Source of the DNA: Roseovarius sp. Pro17
GTDB taxonomy: Bacteria > Pseudomonadota > Alphaproteobacteria > Rhodobacterales > Rhodobacteraceae
Reading direction: 5' to 3'
DNA: 64,000 nt
Assembly: GCF_035599575.1 (NCBI RefSeq)
Contig: NZ_CP141179.1
Location: forward strand, 1,240,001 to 1,304,000
In this document: one piece after another, positions 19,596 through 30,300 of the stretch
Layout of the letters: each line of letters opens with the position of its first letter
How positions within the stretch are numbered: the first letter of the stretch is position 1
Program-made: the position numbers and the translations under genes
Notes under the pieces: model-generated
What the model saw: the letters and a program-made list of their open reading frames with translations, nothing else
Told to the model about the DNA's origin: nothing
The model's database searches: none

Positions 19596-21437
19596 TTACT
19601 GAAAGTTGGCGTGCACGGCGGCAATCGCCTGCTGGTCCAGTGTGATCCCGGCGCGGGCGCGGATATCTTCGGCCAGCGCAAGGTAGAGATCCTGCGCGAT
19701 GTCGTTGGCCGCCGAATCCCGCAAGGTGCGGCGGATCCGCTCCAACTCGCCAGTATCGTCCTTCGGGACGGTCACAGCGTCGAGGCGCAAGACGATAAGG
19801 CGGGCGTCGCCGTCCAGCAATATCACGTCACCGACCTCCATGCCGAATACGGCGGGGATAAAGCCCGGCGGTGTGCCAGCCTGAAAACCCTGCCGCGTCA
19901 GGCCCTTGCCGGTGCTGGCCGTCAGCCCGGCGTCTTCAAAGCTGGCGCCGCCCTCAAGGGCAGTCACCGTTTCACCGGCCTCGGCGCGCAGGGTCTCCAT
20001 CAAGGTGTCCCGGGCCCATGCGGCGGCGACGGGTTGGCGCACATCCTCCAGCGGCTGCACGGTAGGCGGAATCACTTCGTCGAGGCGCATGGCAAAGATT
20101 CCGCCATCGCCGAGGGTCATAACTTCGGGGAAGTCGCCCGTTTGCAGATTGCCAGCTGCATCGCGGAATTCGGTGTAACCGGCGATGTCTTCGCTCATGC
20201 CGGGATGCCAGTCGATCGTGCCAACCTGCATCTGCGACTCGTCGCCGAGGTTCTCGATGGTCGCGCCGCCAGCCAGCAAATCGTTCGTGGCCTCAATCGA
20301 GCCGTCGATGACCCGCGCGGCACGGCCTGCGGCCAGCGCATCGCGCAGCTCAGGCTCGGCTTCTTCAAAGCTGGTGACCTGCGCCTGAAGCACTGCGTTA
20401 ACGCGGAACAGGGCAGGGCCCAGATTGCTGTCCACCGGGCCGACGACATCGCCAGCCGTTGCACTGAATACAGCCTCGCTTGCCGCGCCAAGGTCCGAGG
20501 CATCCACGTCGCCCATGTCGACGTCCTGCAAGGTCAGCCCGCGCGCCGCGACCAGATCATCAAAGCTGGCCTCGTCCTTATCGAGTTGCGTGCGGGCAGC
20601 ATTGGCCGCTTCGGCATTGGGGTATATCAGACGCTCGACCAGACGACGCTCGGGCTGATTGAACTCAGACTCGCGCTCGGCGTAGGCGTCGCGCAGGGCG
20701 TCCTCGGGAACCTCGACATCGTCGATGATCATCTCGGGGGTGAGCCATGCGTAGGTGATGCGCTTTGTTTCGGGCGTGGTGAAGGCGGGCAGATTGGCCT
20801 GATAATACGCCTCAAGGTCGGCATCGCTTGGCACCGGCAGACCGGTGCTCAGATCGCCGCGCCCGAGGGTTGCGTAGGTCACGTCGCGCTCTTCAGCGAT
20901 GTAGTTCAGCAATGTATCCGTATAGGCGGACGGCGCGCTGATGCCTGCGATGACCGCGCCCTGCACCAGCGTGCTGGCTGTTTCGGCGCGCATGTTTTGC
21001 TCGAATTCAGACTCGCTGAGGCCCGCACGCTCTAGCGCAAAGCGATAGCCTTCGCGGTCGAATGCGCCGCTCACACCCTGAAAACCGGGGATATCCATGA
21101 TCTGGCGGCTGAGTGTGGCATCGCCGACCGAAATGCCCATGCGCGCGGCCTCATCCTCAAGCGCGGCTTGCGCGACGAGGCGGGACAGCACGCGCTGCGG
21201 CAGGCCCTGAGCCTCGGCCTCGATAAAGGGCAGGGGCTTGCCGGTCTCGGCCGTGGCGGCGTTGACCTCTTGGCGCAGGGCGCGCGCGTAGTCGTTGACA
21301 TCCAGCACCGTCTCCCCGACCGATCCGATGCGGGTGATCCCGCCGCCCAGATTGGTCACCCCAAAGCCACCGAGGCCCAGAATCAGGAGGGCCATGAGGA
21401 TCCACATGGCGGATTTTGAAATGCTTTTGGATCGCAT
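19596..21437 (-). CDS. ppiD: Membrane-anchored peptidyl-prolyl isomerase, PpiD/SurA family
   Basis: This periplasmic folding factor is tethered by an N-terminal membrane segment (AMWILMALLILGLGGFGV, about residues 10-28). The 613-residue product has a SurA-type N-terminal chaperone region (about 30-230) and a parvulin-like rotamase region in the middle (about 240-370), followed by a second, weaker repeat. This matches the PpiD architecture, which helps outer-membrane proteins leave the translocon. It starts 49 bases after the aminotransferase stop and is followed closely by trpE. Confidence 0.88.
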   Translation of the reverse strand: MRSKSISKSAMWILMALLILGLGGFGVTNLGGGITRIGSVGETVLDVNDYARALRQEVNAATAETGKPLPFIEAEAQGLPQRVLSRLVAQAALEDEAARMGISVGDATLSRQIMDIPGFQGVSGAFDREGYRFALERAGLSESEFEQNMRAETASTLVQGAVIAGISAPSAYTDTLLNYIAEERDVTYATLGRGDLSTGLPVPSDADLEAYYQANLPAFTTPETKRITYAWLTPEMIIDDVEVPEDALRDAYAERESEFNQPERRLVERLIYPNAEAANAARTQLDKDEASFDDLVAARGLTLQDVDMGDVDASDLGAASEAVFSATAGDVVGPVDSNLGPALFRVNAVLQAQVTSFEEAEPELRDALAAGRAARVIDGSIEATNDLLAGGATIENLGDESQMQVGTIDWHPGMSEDIAGYTEFRDAAGNLQTGDFPEVMTLGDGGIFAMRLDEVIPPTVQPLEDVRQPVAAAWARDTLMETLRAEAGETVTALEGGASFEDAGLTASTGKGLTRQGFQAGTPPGFIPAVFGMEVGDVILLDGDARLIVLRLDAVTVPKDDTGELERIRRTLRDSAANDIAQDLYLALAEDIRARAGITLDQQAIAAVHANFQ

Positions 21438-21486
21438 GGGTATGACGCCTTTGTGCCGGGTGCGGTGCGTTTGGTTCCGCGATTGT

Positions 21487-22692
21487 CTAAGCGCTCACCG
21501 CATCCGGGGCAAGAGGCCTGCCCACCCCGCCAAACCCCGCCAGCCGATCAAACAGCGTCTCGATCCCCGCGCGGTCCACATTGGCAAACGCGATGCGAAA
21601 GTGCCGCGTGCCAGATGCATCGCCCGTCGGCGTGAACATCGTGCCGGGCAGGGTCAGCACACCTGCGTCCCTGACCAGACGGGGCGCCAGCACGTCCGAG
21701 GCATCCGCAAAGGGATGGGCAAGATAGGCAAAGTAGGCGCCCGCGCCCTTCAACTGCCAGCCCTGAGTGGCAAGGCGTGGCATATTGTCGGCGATGGCGG
21801 CGCGGCGATCGAGGATCTCGGCCCGCTCACCGGCGAGCCATTGGGCGAGGTTCTGCATTCCCCAGAGCGCGCCGATCTGGCCCAGTTGATTGGGGCAGAT
21901 CGCGACGCAGTCGAGGAATTTCTCGGCCTCGGCCAGTCGCGCGGGGCTGCTTACCATCGCGCCAACGCGGTGGCCGGTCAGGCGATAGGCCTTGGAAAAC
22001 GAATAGAGCTGGATCAGCGTGTCGTCCCAGTCGGGATCGGCAAACAGGTCATGCGGCGCCCCTGAGCGCGCGTCGAAATCGCGGTAGGTTTCGTCCACTA
22101 TCAGGGCAATGCGGTGTTTGCGCGCCAGATCAAAGAATGCGCGCACCAGATCGCTGGGGTATTCGACGCCGCCGGGATTATTGGGCGTGACCAGCACAAT
22201 CGCGCGGGTGCGGGGCGTGATCAGCGACGCCGCGCGCTGAGGGTCGGGCAGCAGGCCTGCCTCGGCGGGCAGGGGCACCGTGCGCACGCCGGTCATGTCC
22301 AGCCACATCTTGTGGTTGAAATACCACGGGGTCGGCAGGATTACCTCGTCGCCCTCATCGCACAGCGTGGCAAGCGCGGCGCAGAAGGCCTGATTGCAGC
22401 CCGACGTGATCGCGACGTTTGCAGCGTCGATAGTGCCGCCATAGGCCATACTCCACTGCGCTGCCACCTCGGCGCGCAGATCGTCCCGGCCCAGAACTGC
22501 GCCGTATAGATGCGCATCCGCCTGAGTCATTGCCGCCTCGGCCATGGCGCGGCGCAAGCCTTCGGGAGGTATGTCCACCGGCGCGGCCTGACTGACGTTG
22601 ATCAGCGGGCGGTCAGGGGTGAACTGGACGCCCTCCAGCCAGCGGCGCGCGGCCATCACAGGCGGGGCAAAGCTGTGGGATGTGCGGCTCAT
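21487..22692 (-). CDS. Class I/II pyridoxal-phosphate aminotransferase
   Basis: The 401-residue fold-type I aminotransferase shows the NPGG motif (VTPNNPGGVEY), VDETYRDF and the PLP-binding lysine in SFSKAYRLTGHRVG, with the substrate-carboxylate arginine region HFRIAFAN near the C-terminus. The substrate is not fixed by sequence. I place the start at 22692 (MSRTSHSF) behind an AAAGAGA ribosome site. An ATG at 22710 that overlaps the gpt stop in ATGA is an equally plausible start. Confidence 0.88.
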   Translation of the reverse strand: MSRTSHSFAPPVMAARRWLEGVQFTPDRPLINVSQAAPVDIPPEGLRRAMAEAAMTQADAHLYGAVLGRDDLRAEVAAQWSMAYGGTIDAANVAITSGCNQAFCAALATLCDEGDEVILPTPWYFNHKMWLDMTGVRTVPLPAEAGLLPDPQRAASLITPRTRAIVLVTPNNPGGVEYPSDLVRAFFDLARKHRIALIVDETYRDFDARSGAPHDLFADPDWDDTLIQLYSFSKAYRLTGHRVGAMVSSPARLAEAEKFLDCVAICPNQLGQIGALWGMQNLAQWLAGERAEILDRRAAIADNMPRLATQGWQLKGAGAYFAYLAHPFADASDVLAPRLVRDAGVLTLPGTMFTPTGDASGTRHFRIAFANVDRAGIETLFDRLAGFGGVGRPLAPDAVSA

Positions 22693-22706
22693 GGCTGGTG
22701 TCTCTT

Positions 22707-23207
22707 TCATTTGCCGCGATAGGGCTGAACGTATTGCAGGGCCAGGTCCCACGGGAAAAAGATCCACGTGTCCTGGCTGACCTCGGTCACGTAGCTTTGC
22801 ACGCGGTCGCGGCCCATCGGCTTGGCATAGACGGTTGCGATATGGGCCTTGGGCATGTGTGCGCGCACGACGTCGAGGGTGCGGCCCGTGTCAACCAGAT
22901 CGTCGATGACCAGCACGCCGGTGCCGTCGCCGATCACGTCCATGTCGGGCGATTTGAGGATGCTTGCCGCGCCTTGGGTCTGATGGTCATAGCTCTGGAC
23001 GCTGATCGTGTCGACGATACGAATGTCCAACTCGCGCGCGACGATCATCGCGGGGGCCATGCCGCCGCGCGTGATGGCGACGACCGCGCGCCATGCGCCA
23101 TCATCGGGGCCATGCCCGTCCAGCCGCCATGCCAGCGCGCGCGCATCGCGGTGCAACTGGTCCCAGCTGACGTGAAATCCTTTTTCGTGGGGCAGGGATT
23201 CTTGCAT
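22707..23207 (-). CDS. gpt: Xanthine phosphoribosyltransferase
   Basis: This purine salvage enzyme makes XMP (and GMP) from the base and PRPP. The 166-residue product shows the PRPP-binding motif [13 protein letters not shown] and follows the E. coli Gpt pattern, including [18 protein letters not shown] near the start. It lies 16 bases after the LysE-type exporter gene and touches the aminotransferase gene. Confidence 0.92.
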   Translation of the reverse strand: MQESLPHEKGFHVSWDQLHRDARALAWRLDGHGPDDGAWRAVVAITRGGMAPAMIVARELDIRIVDTISVQSYDHQTQGAASILKSPDMDVIGDGTGVLVIDDLVDTGRTLDVVRAHMPKAHIATVYAKPMGRDRVQSYVTEVSQDTWIFFPWDLALQYVQPYRGK

Positions 23208-23223
23208 AGGAACTTCCTTTGGA

Positions 23224-23820
23224 TCAGATCGCGATGCGGGCGGCCATGACGCCTAGCAGCACGGCAGCGCCCCGGTCGAATTTGGATTTGAGGCGGATAT
23301 AGCCTGCGCGCATCGGCGCAGTGGTCAGAATCAGCGCGGCCATTGCATACCATGCCAATTCCAGCAGCAGATGATTGGCGAGGATCAGCGCCTGAAGGCT
23401 TAGATCCATATCGGCGGGCAAGATGGTAGAAAATATCGCACCGATGAAGAATACCAGCTTGGGGTTCGCCAGATTGGTGATCAGGCCCAGCCGGAACCCC
23501 TGCGCGATGCCGGGCAGGACGGTGTCCACGGGTTTGTCTGCCCCGCGCCAGAGCTGGACGGCGAGCCATATCAGGTATCCCGCACCGGCCAGCTTCAGCG
23601 CCATGTAGGCGGCCGGAATGGCGGCGAAAATGGCGCTAAGGCCCAGCATCGCCACAGCGGACCATGCAATAGCCGCCAACGACAGGCCGAGGCCAGTCAT
23701 CAGCCCGGCACGCCGCCCCCCAACGAAGGATGAACGGATCATCGCGATGAAGGCGGGGCCAGGACTGGCCAGCGCGCCGAGGATCGCGGCGTTAAAGAGT
23801 AGGAGCGTTGCAGCGTCCAT
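23224..23820 (-). CDS. LysE/RhtB-family exporter
   Basis: The 198-residue product has about six membrane segments and the family start pattern with [20 protein letters not shown] near residues 15-35. Members export amino acids or related small molecules; the substrate here is unknown. It follows fabI by 10 bases and precedes gpt by 16, so it belongs to a fabI-lysE-gpt-aminotransferase transcript. Confidence 0.85.
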   Translation of the reverse strand: MDAATLLLFNAAILGALASPGPAFIAMIRSSFVGGRRAGLMTGLGLSLAAIAWSAVAMLGLSAIFAAIPAAYMALKLAGAGYLIWLAVQLWRGADKPVDTVLPGIAQGFRLGLITNLANPKLVFFIGAIFSTILPADMDLSLQALILANHLLLELAWYAMAALILTTAPMRAGYIRLKSKFDRGAAVLLGVMAARIAI

Positions 23821-23830
23821 CGCGCGCCGC

Positions 23831-24637
23831 CTAGGTGGCGTCGATATCAGGCGCGTCGACCGCCTTCATGCCGACGATGTGATAGCCCGCGTCGACATGT
23901 AGGTTCTCGCCCGTCGTGCCGCTGCCCAGATCGCTGAGCAGATAAAGCGCGGCCTTGCCCACATCGTCGATGGTCACGTTGCGGCGCAGGGGCGAGTTCA
24001 ACTCGTTCCATTTCAGGATATAGCGGAAATCACCGATGCCGCTGGCCGCCAGAGTCTTGATCGGACCGGCAGAGATCGCGTTGACGCGGATGCCGTCCTT
24101 GCCCAGATCTTCGGCCAGATATTTTACCGACGCCTCCAGCGCCGCCTTGGCGATGCCCATGACATTGTAATGCGGCATCACCTGCTCGGCGCCGTAATAG
24201 GTGAGGGTCAGCATTGAGCCGCCTTCGCCCATGATCTTTTCCGCCCGCTTGGCCACGGCAGTAAAGCTATAGCAGCTGACGTCCATCGTATTGAGGAAAT
24301 TGTCGCGGCTGGTGTCGATATAGCGCCCGCGCAACTCATTCTTGTCGGAAAAGCCGATGGCATGAACCAGAAAGTCGATCCTGCCCCAGACCTTTTCGAT
24401 TTCTGCGAATGCGGCGTCGATCGAGGCGGGGTCGGATACGTTACAATCGAACATATGCTCGGAGCCGATTGATTTCGCCAATGGCTCGACCCGCTTCTTG
24501 AACGCGTCACCCATATAGGTAAAGGCCAGTTCCGCGCCCGCGTCAGCGCAGGCCTGAGCAATGCCCCAAGCGATGGATTTGTCGTTAGCGAGGCCCATGA
24601 TCAGCCCGCGCTTGCCCGCCATAAGTGTGTTTGACAT
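23831..24637 (-). CDS. fabI: Enoyl-ACP reductase (NADH)
   Basis: FabI carries out the last reduction of each fatty acid elongation cycle and is the triclosan target. The 268-residue short-chain dehydrogenase has the FabI-type nucleotide motif GLANDKSIAWGIA and the catalytic Tyr-Lys pattern (TYYGAEQVMPHYNVMGIAKAA, YxxxMxxxK), then SAGPIKTLAASGI. It is first in a four-gene - strand run and divergent from pdxH. Confidence 0.96.
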   Translation of the reverse strand: MSNTLMAGKRGLIMGLANDKSIAWGIAQACADAGAELAFTYMGDAFKKRVEPLAKSIGSEHMFDCNVSDPASIDAAFAEIEKVWGRIDFLVHAIGFSDKNELRGRYIDTSRDNFLNTMDVSCYSFTAVAKRAEKIMGEGGSMLTLTYYGAEQVMPHYNVMGIAKAALEASVKYLAEDLGKDGIRVNAISAGPIKTLAASGIGDFRYILKWNELNSPLRRNVTIDDVGKAALYLLSDLGSGTTGENLHVDAGYHIVGMKAVDAPDIDAT

Positions 24638-24811
24638 ATCCGTTCCCGACCCAATTCGCTATCTTTGCTGACCTTTAGGTGATTGACCGTGGTGCATCAA
24701 GGGTTGCCGTGCAATCCCCATCCACACGGTGCTATGCGCCACGCGCTGGATTTGGCGCGGCGCTTGCACCATATCTGATGCAAACACGATCCTGAGACAG
24801 AAAGAGACACC

Positions 24812-25417
24812 ATGACCGACCGGACCGGAAAATTTGCAGGCGATGACCCCTTTCAGATTGCGCGCCGGTGGCTGGGCGAGGCCGAAGGAACCGAGCCGAA
24901 CGATCCCAACGCCATCGCACTGGCGACGGTCGATCCCGACGGCTTGCCCAATATGCGCATGGTCCTGCTTAAGGAGATCGCCGACGACGGCTTTGTCTTT
25001 TACACCAATTACGATAGCGCCAAGGGGCAGGAACTGGCCGCCAGCGGCAAGGCCGGGTTCGTCATGCACTGGAAGACGCTACGCCGCCAGATCCGGGTGC
25101 GCGGCCCCGTGACACGGCAGGAGGGCGCCGAGGCCGACGCCTACTACGCCTCCCGGTCGCTCAAAAGCCGGCTGGGCGCGTGGGCGTCGCGCCAATCACA
25201 GCCCCTCAAGAGTCGTGGTGCGCTGATGGCCGAGGTCGCCAAAGTGTCGGCGCGGCACGGCCTCAATCCGCCACGCCCCCCCTTCTGGGGAGGGTTCAAA
25301 ATCACGCCAGTTGAGATCGAATTCTGGGCCGATGGCGACTATCGCCTGCACGACCGCTTTGTCTGGCGACGAGGCGACACGGACACGCCATGGGACGTCA
25401 CTCGCCTTAACCCCTAA
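24812..25417 (+). CDS. pdxH: Pyridoxamine 5'-phosphate oxidase
   Basis: PdxH is an FMN enzyme that oxidises pyridoxamine or pyridoxine 5'-phosphate to PLP. The 201-residue product shows [19 protein letters not shown] and the conserved C-terminus [10 protein letters not shown]...WDVTRLNP. It is preceded by an AGAAAGAGA ribosome site and is divergent from fabI. Confidence 0.96.
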   Translation: MTDRTGKFAGDDPFQIARRWLGEAEGTEPNDPNAIALATVDPDGLPNMRMVLLKEIADDGFVFYTNYDSAKGQELAASGKAGFVMHWKTLRRQIRVRGPVTRQEGAEADAYYASRSLKSRLGAWASRQSQPLKSRGALMAEVAKVSARHGLNPPRPPFWGGFKITPVEIEFWADGDYRLHDRFVWRRGDTDTPWDVTRLNP

Positions 25418-25604
25418 GCAAAAAACCGCTTTTTGGGACGATAACGGCGGGTTGTCGCCGCTTTTACACACGTTATGCGAGAAATTGATCAATAGCATTG
25501 ACCTTGAGCGTGTAATGTGGGTTGTTGAACGTGGACGTGAGTCCCTGATATGACTATGATGTTTAGATGTTTGGAATGCACTCGAACGTGCAGGCGGGTA
25601 CAAT

Positions 25605-26165
25605 ATGGTAGAACTTAGGCACAAAGAAATGGTTCCCGCGCAGGTCGTCGACCACGAGGATGCGTGCCGCGTTCGCGGCCGTGTCAAATGGTTCGATCCG
25701 GTCCGTGGGTTCGGCTTTGTGCTGGCTGATGACGGCGGTAGCGACATCCTTCTTCATGCCAACGTCCTGCGCAGTTTCGGTCAAAGTTCGGTCGCCGACG
25801 ATGCGATCGTAGATCTGGATGTTCAGCGCACCGAGCGCGGCGTTCAGGCGACCGCTGTTCACGATATCCTTCCCCCCGAGGATGCTACGCTGCAAAGTCT
25901 CGCGGATTTTGCAGATATCGACCCCGAGATACTGCGCGCGGCACCCCTGATGCCGGCCCGCATTAAATGGTTTGACCGGAACAAGGGTTTCGGCTTTGCC
26001 AACACCTTCGGCGAGGGGGGCGACGTCTTTGTGCATATCGACGTTTTGCGCCGCTCGGGTCTTGCGGATTTGCAACCGGGCGAGGCGCTGGCTATACGCG
26101 TCATCGACGGCAAGCGAGGCCGCATGGCGACTGAGGTGAATGGATGGGAAAGCGCGGTCAAGTAA
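25605..26165 (+). CDS. Protein with two cold-shock domains
   Basis: The 186-residue product holds two CspA-like OB folds. The first is near residues 20-90 (VKWFDPVRGFGFVLAD, then DILLHANVL) and the second near 120-186 (IKWFDRNKGFGFANTF, then DVFVHIDVL). Both keep the RNP1/RNP2-like aromatic patches that bind single-stranded nucleic acid. Tandem cold-shock proteins of this size are common in alphaproteobacteria and probably act as RNA chaperones. A 187-base leader without a gene precedes it. The 3' end overlaps the DUF192 gene by 22 bases. Confidence 0.92.
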   Translation: MVELRHKEMVPAQVVDHEDACRVRGRVKWFDPVRGFGFVLADDGGSDILLHANVLRSFGQSSVADDAIVDLDVQRTERGVQATAVHDILPPEDATLQSLADFADIDPEILRAAPLMPARIKWFDRNKGFGFANTFGEGGDVFVHIDVLRRSGLADLQPGEALAIRVIDGKRGRMATEVNGWESAVK

Positions 26166-26626
26166 GTCAGTGCGTCATTGCGTTAGCGCTGCTCATTGCC
26201 GGACCCGCCATCGCCGAGGATGCATGTCGCCCTGATCAGGTGCAGTTGCGCGGCGATTGGGGGCAGGCACGTTTCACCATAGAATTGGCCGATGACGAGG
26301 CCGAGCGCGCTAAAGGCCTTATGCATCGCGAAGCTATGCCACAGGCGGCGGGCATGCTGTTTGTTTATCCTGCGACGCGCAGCGTCGGCTTTTGGATGAA
26401 GAACACACTGATTCCCCTCGACATGATATTTCTCGATGCGACCGGAACGGTCGCGCGCGTCCACAGCAACGCGATTCCCGGCGATCTGACGCCGATCATG
26501 GGGGGCTCGGACATCAAGGCCGTTCTCGAAATCAACGGCGGCCTTGCCGAACGGCTTGGGATCGCGCCCGGCACGCAGTTGCGCCACCCTTCTTTTACGC
26601 CCGAACACGCCGCCTGGAAGTGCTGA
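26144..26626 (+). CDS. DUF192 family exported protein
   Basis: The 160-residue product has a signal peptide (about residues 8-24, ending GPAIAED) and one DUF192 domain with the family landmarks RAKGLMHRE, GMLFVYP, GFWMKNTLIPLDMIF and SDIKAVLEINGG. The molecular role of the family is not established. It overlaps the cold-shock gene by 22 bases and is likely translated from the same message. Confidence 0.88.
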   Translation: MGKRGQVSQCVIALALLIAGPAIAEDACRPDQVQLRGDWGQARFTIELADDEAERAKGLMHREAMPQAAGMLFVYPATRSVGFWMKNTLIPLDMIFLDATGTVARVHSNAIPGDLTPIMGGSDIKAVLEINGGLAERLGIAPGTQLRHPSFTPEHAAWKC

Positions 26627-26712
26627 GCGGGTCGTCGCAGGGGTCCAAACGCCTCGATGGTGTATTGGGGCTTTTCTTTGGAAGCGATTCTGCGTAAGTC
26701 ACCGCCATGGTT

Positions 26713-26789
26713 CGGGGCGTGGCGCAGTCTGGTAGCGCACCTGTTTTGGGTACAGGGGGTCGTGAGTTCGAATCTCGCCGCCCCGACCA
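26713..26789 (+). tRNA. tRNA-Pro (anticodon UGG)
   Basis: A full cloverleaf can be drawn. The acceptor stem is CGGGGCG with CGCCCCG, the D stem GCGC with GCGC, the anticodon stem CCTGT with ACAGG around loop TTTGGGT (anticodon TGG), the T stem GTGAG with CTCGC around TTCGAAT, and the CCA end is encoded. It lies between the DUF192 gene and nrdJ. Confidence 0.97.
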
Positions 26790-27397
26790 TATTTCCCAGC
26801 GAGATCGATAACGACATTGCGCGCACAGTATGCGACGTCGCGATGCCGCTTGCCTGTTGCATCTCTGCACAGCTCTGCCGCGGCGAAAAAATATATAATT
26901 TGCGCTCATTGATCAGCACGCCGCGCCGGGCGGTTCGCACACAGCCTCTGGATAAAGTTCAAGCCATCGATGAGCCGCGCGCCCTAAACATGCCGGAAAA
27001 CAACGGATTTGAAATCGCCTGTGCGGGCAGTGATGCGTTGCGCTGGGCTGTGGATATGCTGTGAGTGAATCGGCTGGCGCGGAGCCGACCGAGCGGCGTT
27101 AAAAAGGCCAACGACAAACTGGCCCATTATTCAAAAAAAGGGTATTGACGCAGTGGGTCCCAATGCGTCAGGTTGTGCAAGCCGGTGGATGCGCACACAA
27201 GATGTAGTGTACCGACAGCGGCAAAGGGACATTCTCAGCAAGCACCGGATTTCCGGATGAAAAGGGCGCGCGCCAACCAATTTGCGTGCGCCATGGAGAG
27301 ACGTGTGTCCCTTGGATGAGCGGCCCGGGCGCGGAACGGCGCGCCACGGCAGATATGCGGACACAAACGGCACCCTGCGGGGGCGAGAGGCAGTGAC
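26790..27397. other. Long leader region before nrdJ without a convincing gene
   Basis: These 608 bases hold only shadow reading frames. I see a small hairpin at 27070-27088 (TCGGCT with AGCCGA), a putative NrdR box at 27195-27210 and a G-C rich hairpin at 27265-27292 that allows one G-U pair. A GAGAGG ribosome site lies just before the nrdJ ATG. No B12-box sequence of a cobalamin riboswitch is apparent. Confidence 0.5.
27195..27210. promoter_or_regulatory. Putative NrdR box upstream of nrdJ
   Basis: ACACAAGATGTAGTGT closely resembles the NrdR operator (near ACACWATATATWGTGT) and is palindromic at its arms (ACAC with GTGT). It lies 188 bases before the nrdJ start. NrdR boxes usually come in pairs; I could not find a clear second copy. 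Confidence 0.55.
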
Positions 27398-30300
27398 ATG
27401 AAAATCGATCGGAAGTTCACCAAGGCAGGCCAGGACGCGTATGCGGAGTTGGAGTTCGTGACAACGTCGTCCGAGATTCGCAATCCCAACGGCACGTCGG
27501 TTTTCAAGCTGGACAATGTCGAAGTCCCGGCCGGGTGGAGTCAGGTCGCCAGCGACGTCATCGCACAGAAGTATTTTCGCAAGGCCGGCGTTCCCACGCG
27601 CCTGAAAAAGGTCAAGGAAAAGGGCGTGCCTGAATTCCTGTGGCGCTCGGTTCCCGATGGCAAAGATGTTCCGACGAGCGGCGAGACGTCCGCGCGTCAG
27701 GTGTTCGACCGCCTTGCGGGTGCATGGACCTATTGGGGCTGGAAGGGTGGTTATTTCACCACCGAAGCCGACGCACAGGCCTATTTCGACGAAATGCGCA
27801 TCATGCTGGCCCGCCAGATGGGTGCGCCCAACAGCCCGCAATGGTTCAACACTGGCCTGCACTGGGCCTATGGCATCGACGGCCCGGGGCAGGGGCATTT
27901 CTACGTCGATTATAAATCAGGCAAGCTGACCAAGTCGACAAGCGCCTATGAGCATCCGCAGCCGCACGCCTGCTTTATCCAGTCGGTAAAGGACGATCTG
28001 GTTGGTGAGGGCGGCATCATGGACCTCTGGGTGCGCGAGGCGCGCCTGTTCAAATATGGCTCGGGCACCGGCACGAACTTCTCGTCGCTGCGCGCCGCGA
28101 ATGAGCCGCTGTCGGGCGGTGGCAAGTCGTCGGGCCTGATGGGCTTCCTGAAAATCGGCGACCGCGCGGCGGGCGCGATCAAGTCGGGCGGCACCACGCG
28201 CCGCGCGGCGAAAATGGTGATCATTGATGCCGACCACCCCGATATCGAGGAGTTCATCAACTGGAAGGTGAAGGAAGAGCAGAAGGTCGCGAGCATCGTC
28301 GCAGGCTCCAAAATGCACGAGCAAAAGCTGAACGAGATCTTCGCCGCGATCCGCGCATGGGACGGCACGACCGAGGATTCGGTCGACCCCAAGAAGAACC
28401 CGCAGCTAAAGGACGCCATTCGCAGCGCCAAGAAATGCTCGATCCCTGAAACATACGTCAAGCGCGTGCTGGATTATGCCAAGCAGGGCTATGAGAGCAT
28501 CGAATTCCCGACCTATGACACCGATTGGGACAGCGAGGCGTATGCGTCCGTTTCCGGCCAGAACTCCAACAACTCGATCCGCGTCACCGATGCCTTCCTC
28601 AAGGCGGTCAAGGACGATGCCGACTGGGCGCTGCTGAACCGCACCGACGGATCGGTCGCCAAGACCATCAAGGCGCGCTATCTGTGGGAAGATGTCGGCC
28701 ACGCCGCGTGGGCCTGCGCCGATCCGGGCATCCAGTATCACGACACCGTCAACGCGTGGCACACATGCCCCGAAGATGGCGAAATCCGCGGCTCTAACCC
28801 GTGCTCGGAATACATGTTTCTCGACGACACGGCCTGCAACCTTGCGTCGATGAATCTGCTGAAATTCTATGAGGACGGCCGTTTCGACGCGGAGGGCTAT
28901 ATGCACGCCTCGCGGCTCTGGACCGTGACGCTGGAAATCAGCGTGATGATGGCGCAGTTCCCCAGCAAAGAGATCGCGCAGCGCAGCTTTGAGTTCCGCA
29001 CGCTGGGCCTTGGGTATGCCAATATCGGCGGCCTGCTGATGAACATGGGTCTGGGATATGACAGCGACGAGGGCCGCGCCCTTGGCGGTGCGCTGAGCGC
29101 GATCATGACCGGTGTCGCCTATGCCACCTCCGCCGAAATGGCGGGTGAGTTGGGGCCGTTCGCGGGCTACGAGCGTAATGCCGAGCATATGCTGCGCGTC
29201 ATGCGCAACCACCGCAACGCGGCCTATGGCAACAGCGATGGTTATGAACAACTGGCGGTCAAGCCTGTTCCGCTGGACGCGGCGGGTTGCCCCGACAGCC
29301 GTCTGATCGAGTTGGCCATGTCCACCTGGGACGAGGCGCTGGAACTGGGCAAAAAGCACGGCTACCGCAATGCGCAATCCACCGTCATCGCGCCCACCGG
29401 CACGATCGGTCTGGTCATGGATTGTGACACGACCGGAATCGAGCCTGACTTTGCATTGGTCAAGTTCAAGAAGCTGGCCGGTGGCGGCTACTTCAAGATC
29501 ATTAACCAGTCGGTGCCCGCCGCCCTCGAAATGATGGGCTATGGCAGCGCGCAGATCGAAGAGATCATCAGCTACGCCGTCGGCCATGGCACCCTCGGCA
29601 ACGCGCCGGGGATCAACCATACCTCGCTGATCGGTCACGGTTTTGGCCCAAATGAGCTGGCCAAGGTGGACGCTGCTCTGGGATCGGCCTTCGACATCCG
29701 CTTTGTGTTCAACCAATGGACGCTGGGGGTCGAGTTCTGCACGAACGTACTGGGCATCCCCGAGGCCAAGCTGAATGATCCGGCCTTTGATCTGTTGGCG
29801 CATCTGGGCTACTCCCGCGCCGATATCGACGCGGCGAACGACCATGTCTGCGGCACCATGACGCTGGAGCATGCGCCGCATTTGCGCACAGAGCATTACA
29901 GCGTCTTTGATTGCGCCAACCCCTGCGGCAAAAAAGGCAAGCGTTACCTTAGCGTTAACAGCCACATCACCATGATGGCTGCTGCTCAATCCTTTATCTC
30001 GGGTGCGATTTCCAAGACGATCAACATGGCGAACGACGCCACGATCGAGGATTGCCAAAAGGCGTACGAGCTAAGCTGGTCCTTGGGCGTCAAGGCCAAC
30101 GCGCTCTATCGCGACGGCTCGAAACTCAGCCAGCCGCTGGCCTCCGCGCTGGTCGAGGATGACGACGATGCGGCCGACGTGCTGGAGAGCGGGAGCAACC
30201 ACGAAAAGGCGGTCGTTCTGGCTGAAAAGATCGTCGAAAAGATCGTGATCAAAGAGGTGAATAAGTTCCACCGCGACAAGATGCCCGAGCGTCGCAAGGG

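Noticed and set aside
19584..21035. 483-codon + strand frame opposite ppiD
   Set aside because: It is antisense to a clear PpiD and shows no domain; long shadow frames are expected at this GC.
26790..27397. Cobalamin riboswitch upstream of the B12-dependent nrdJ
   Set aside because: The long leader made this likely, but no B12-box-like sequence or matching fold could be found; only simple hairpins and the NrdR-like site are present.
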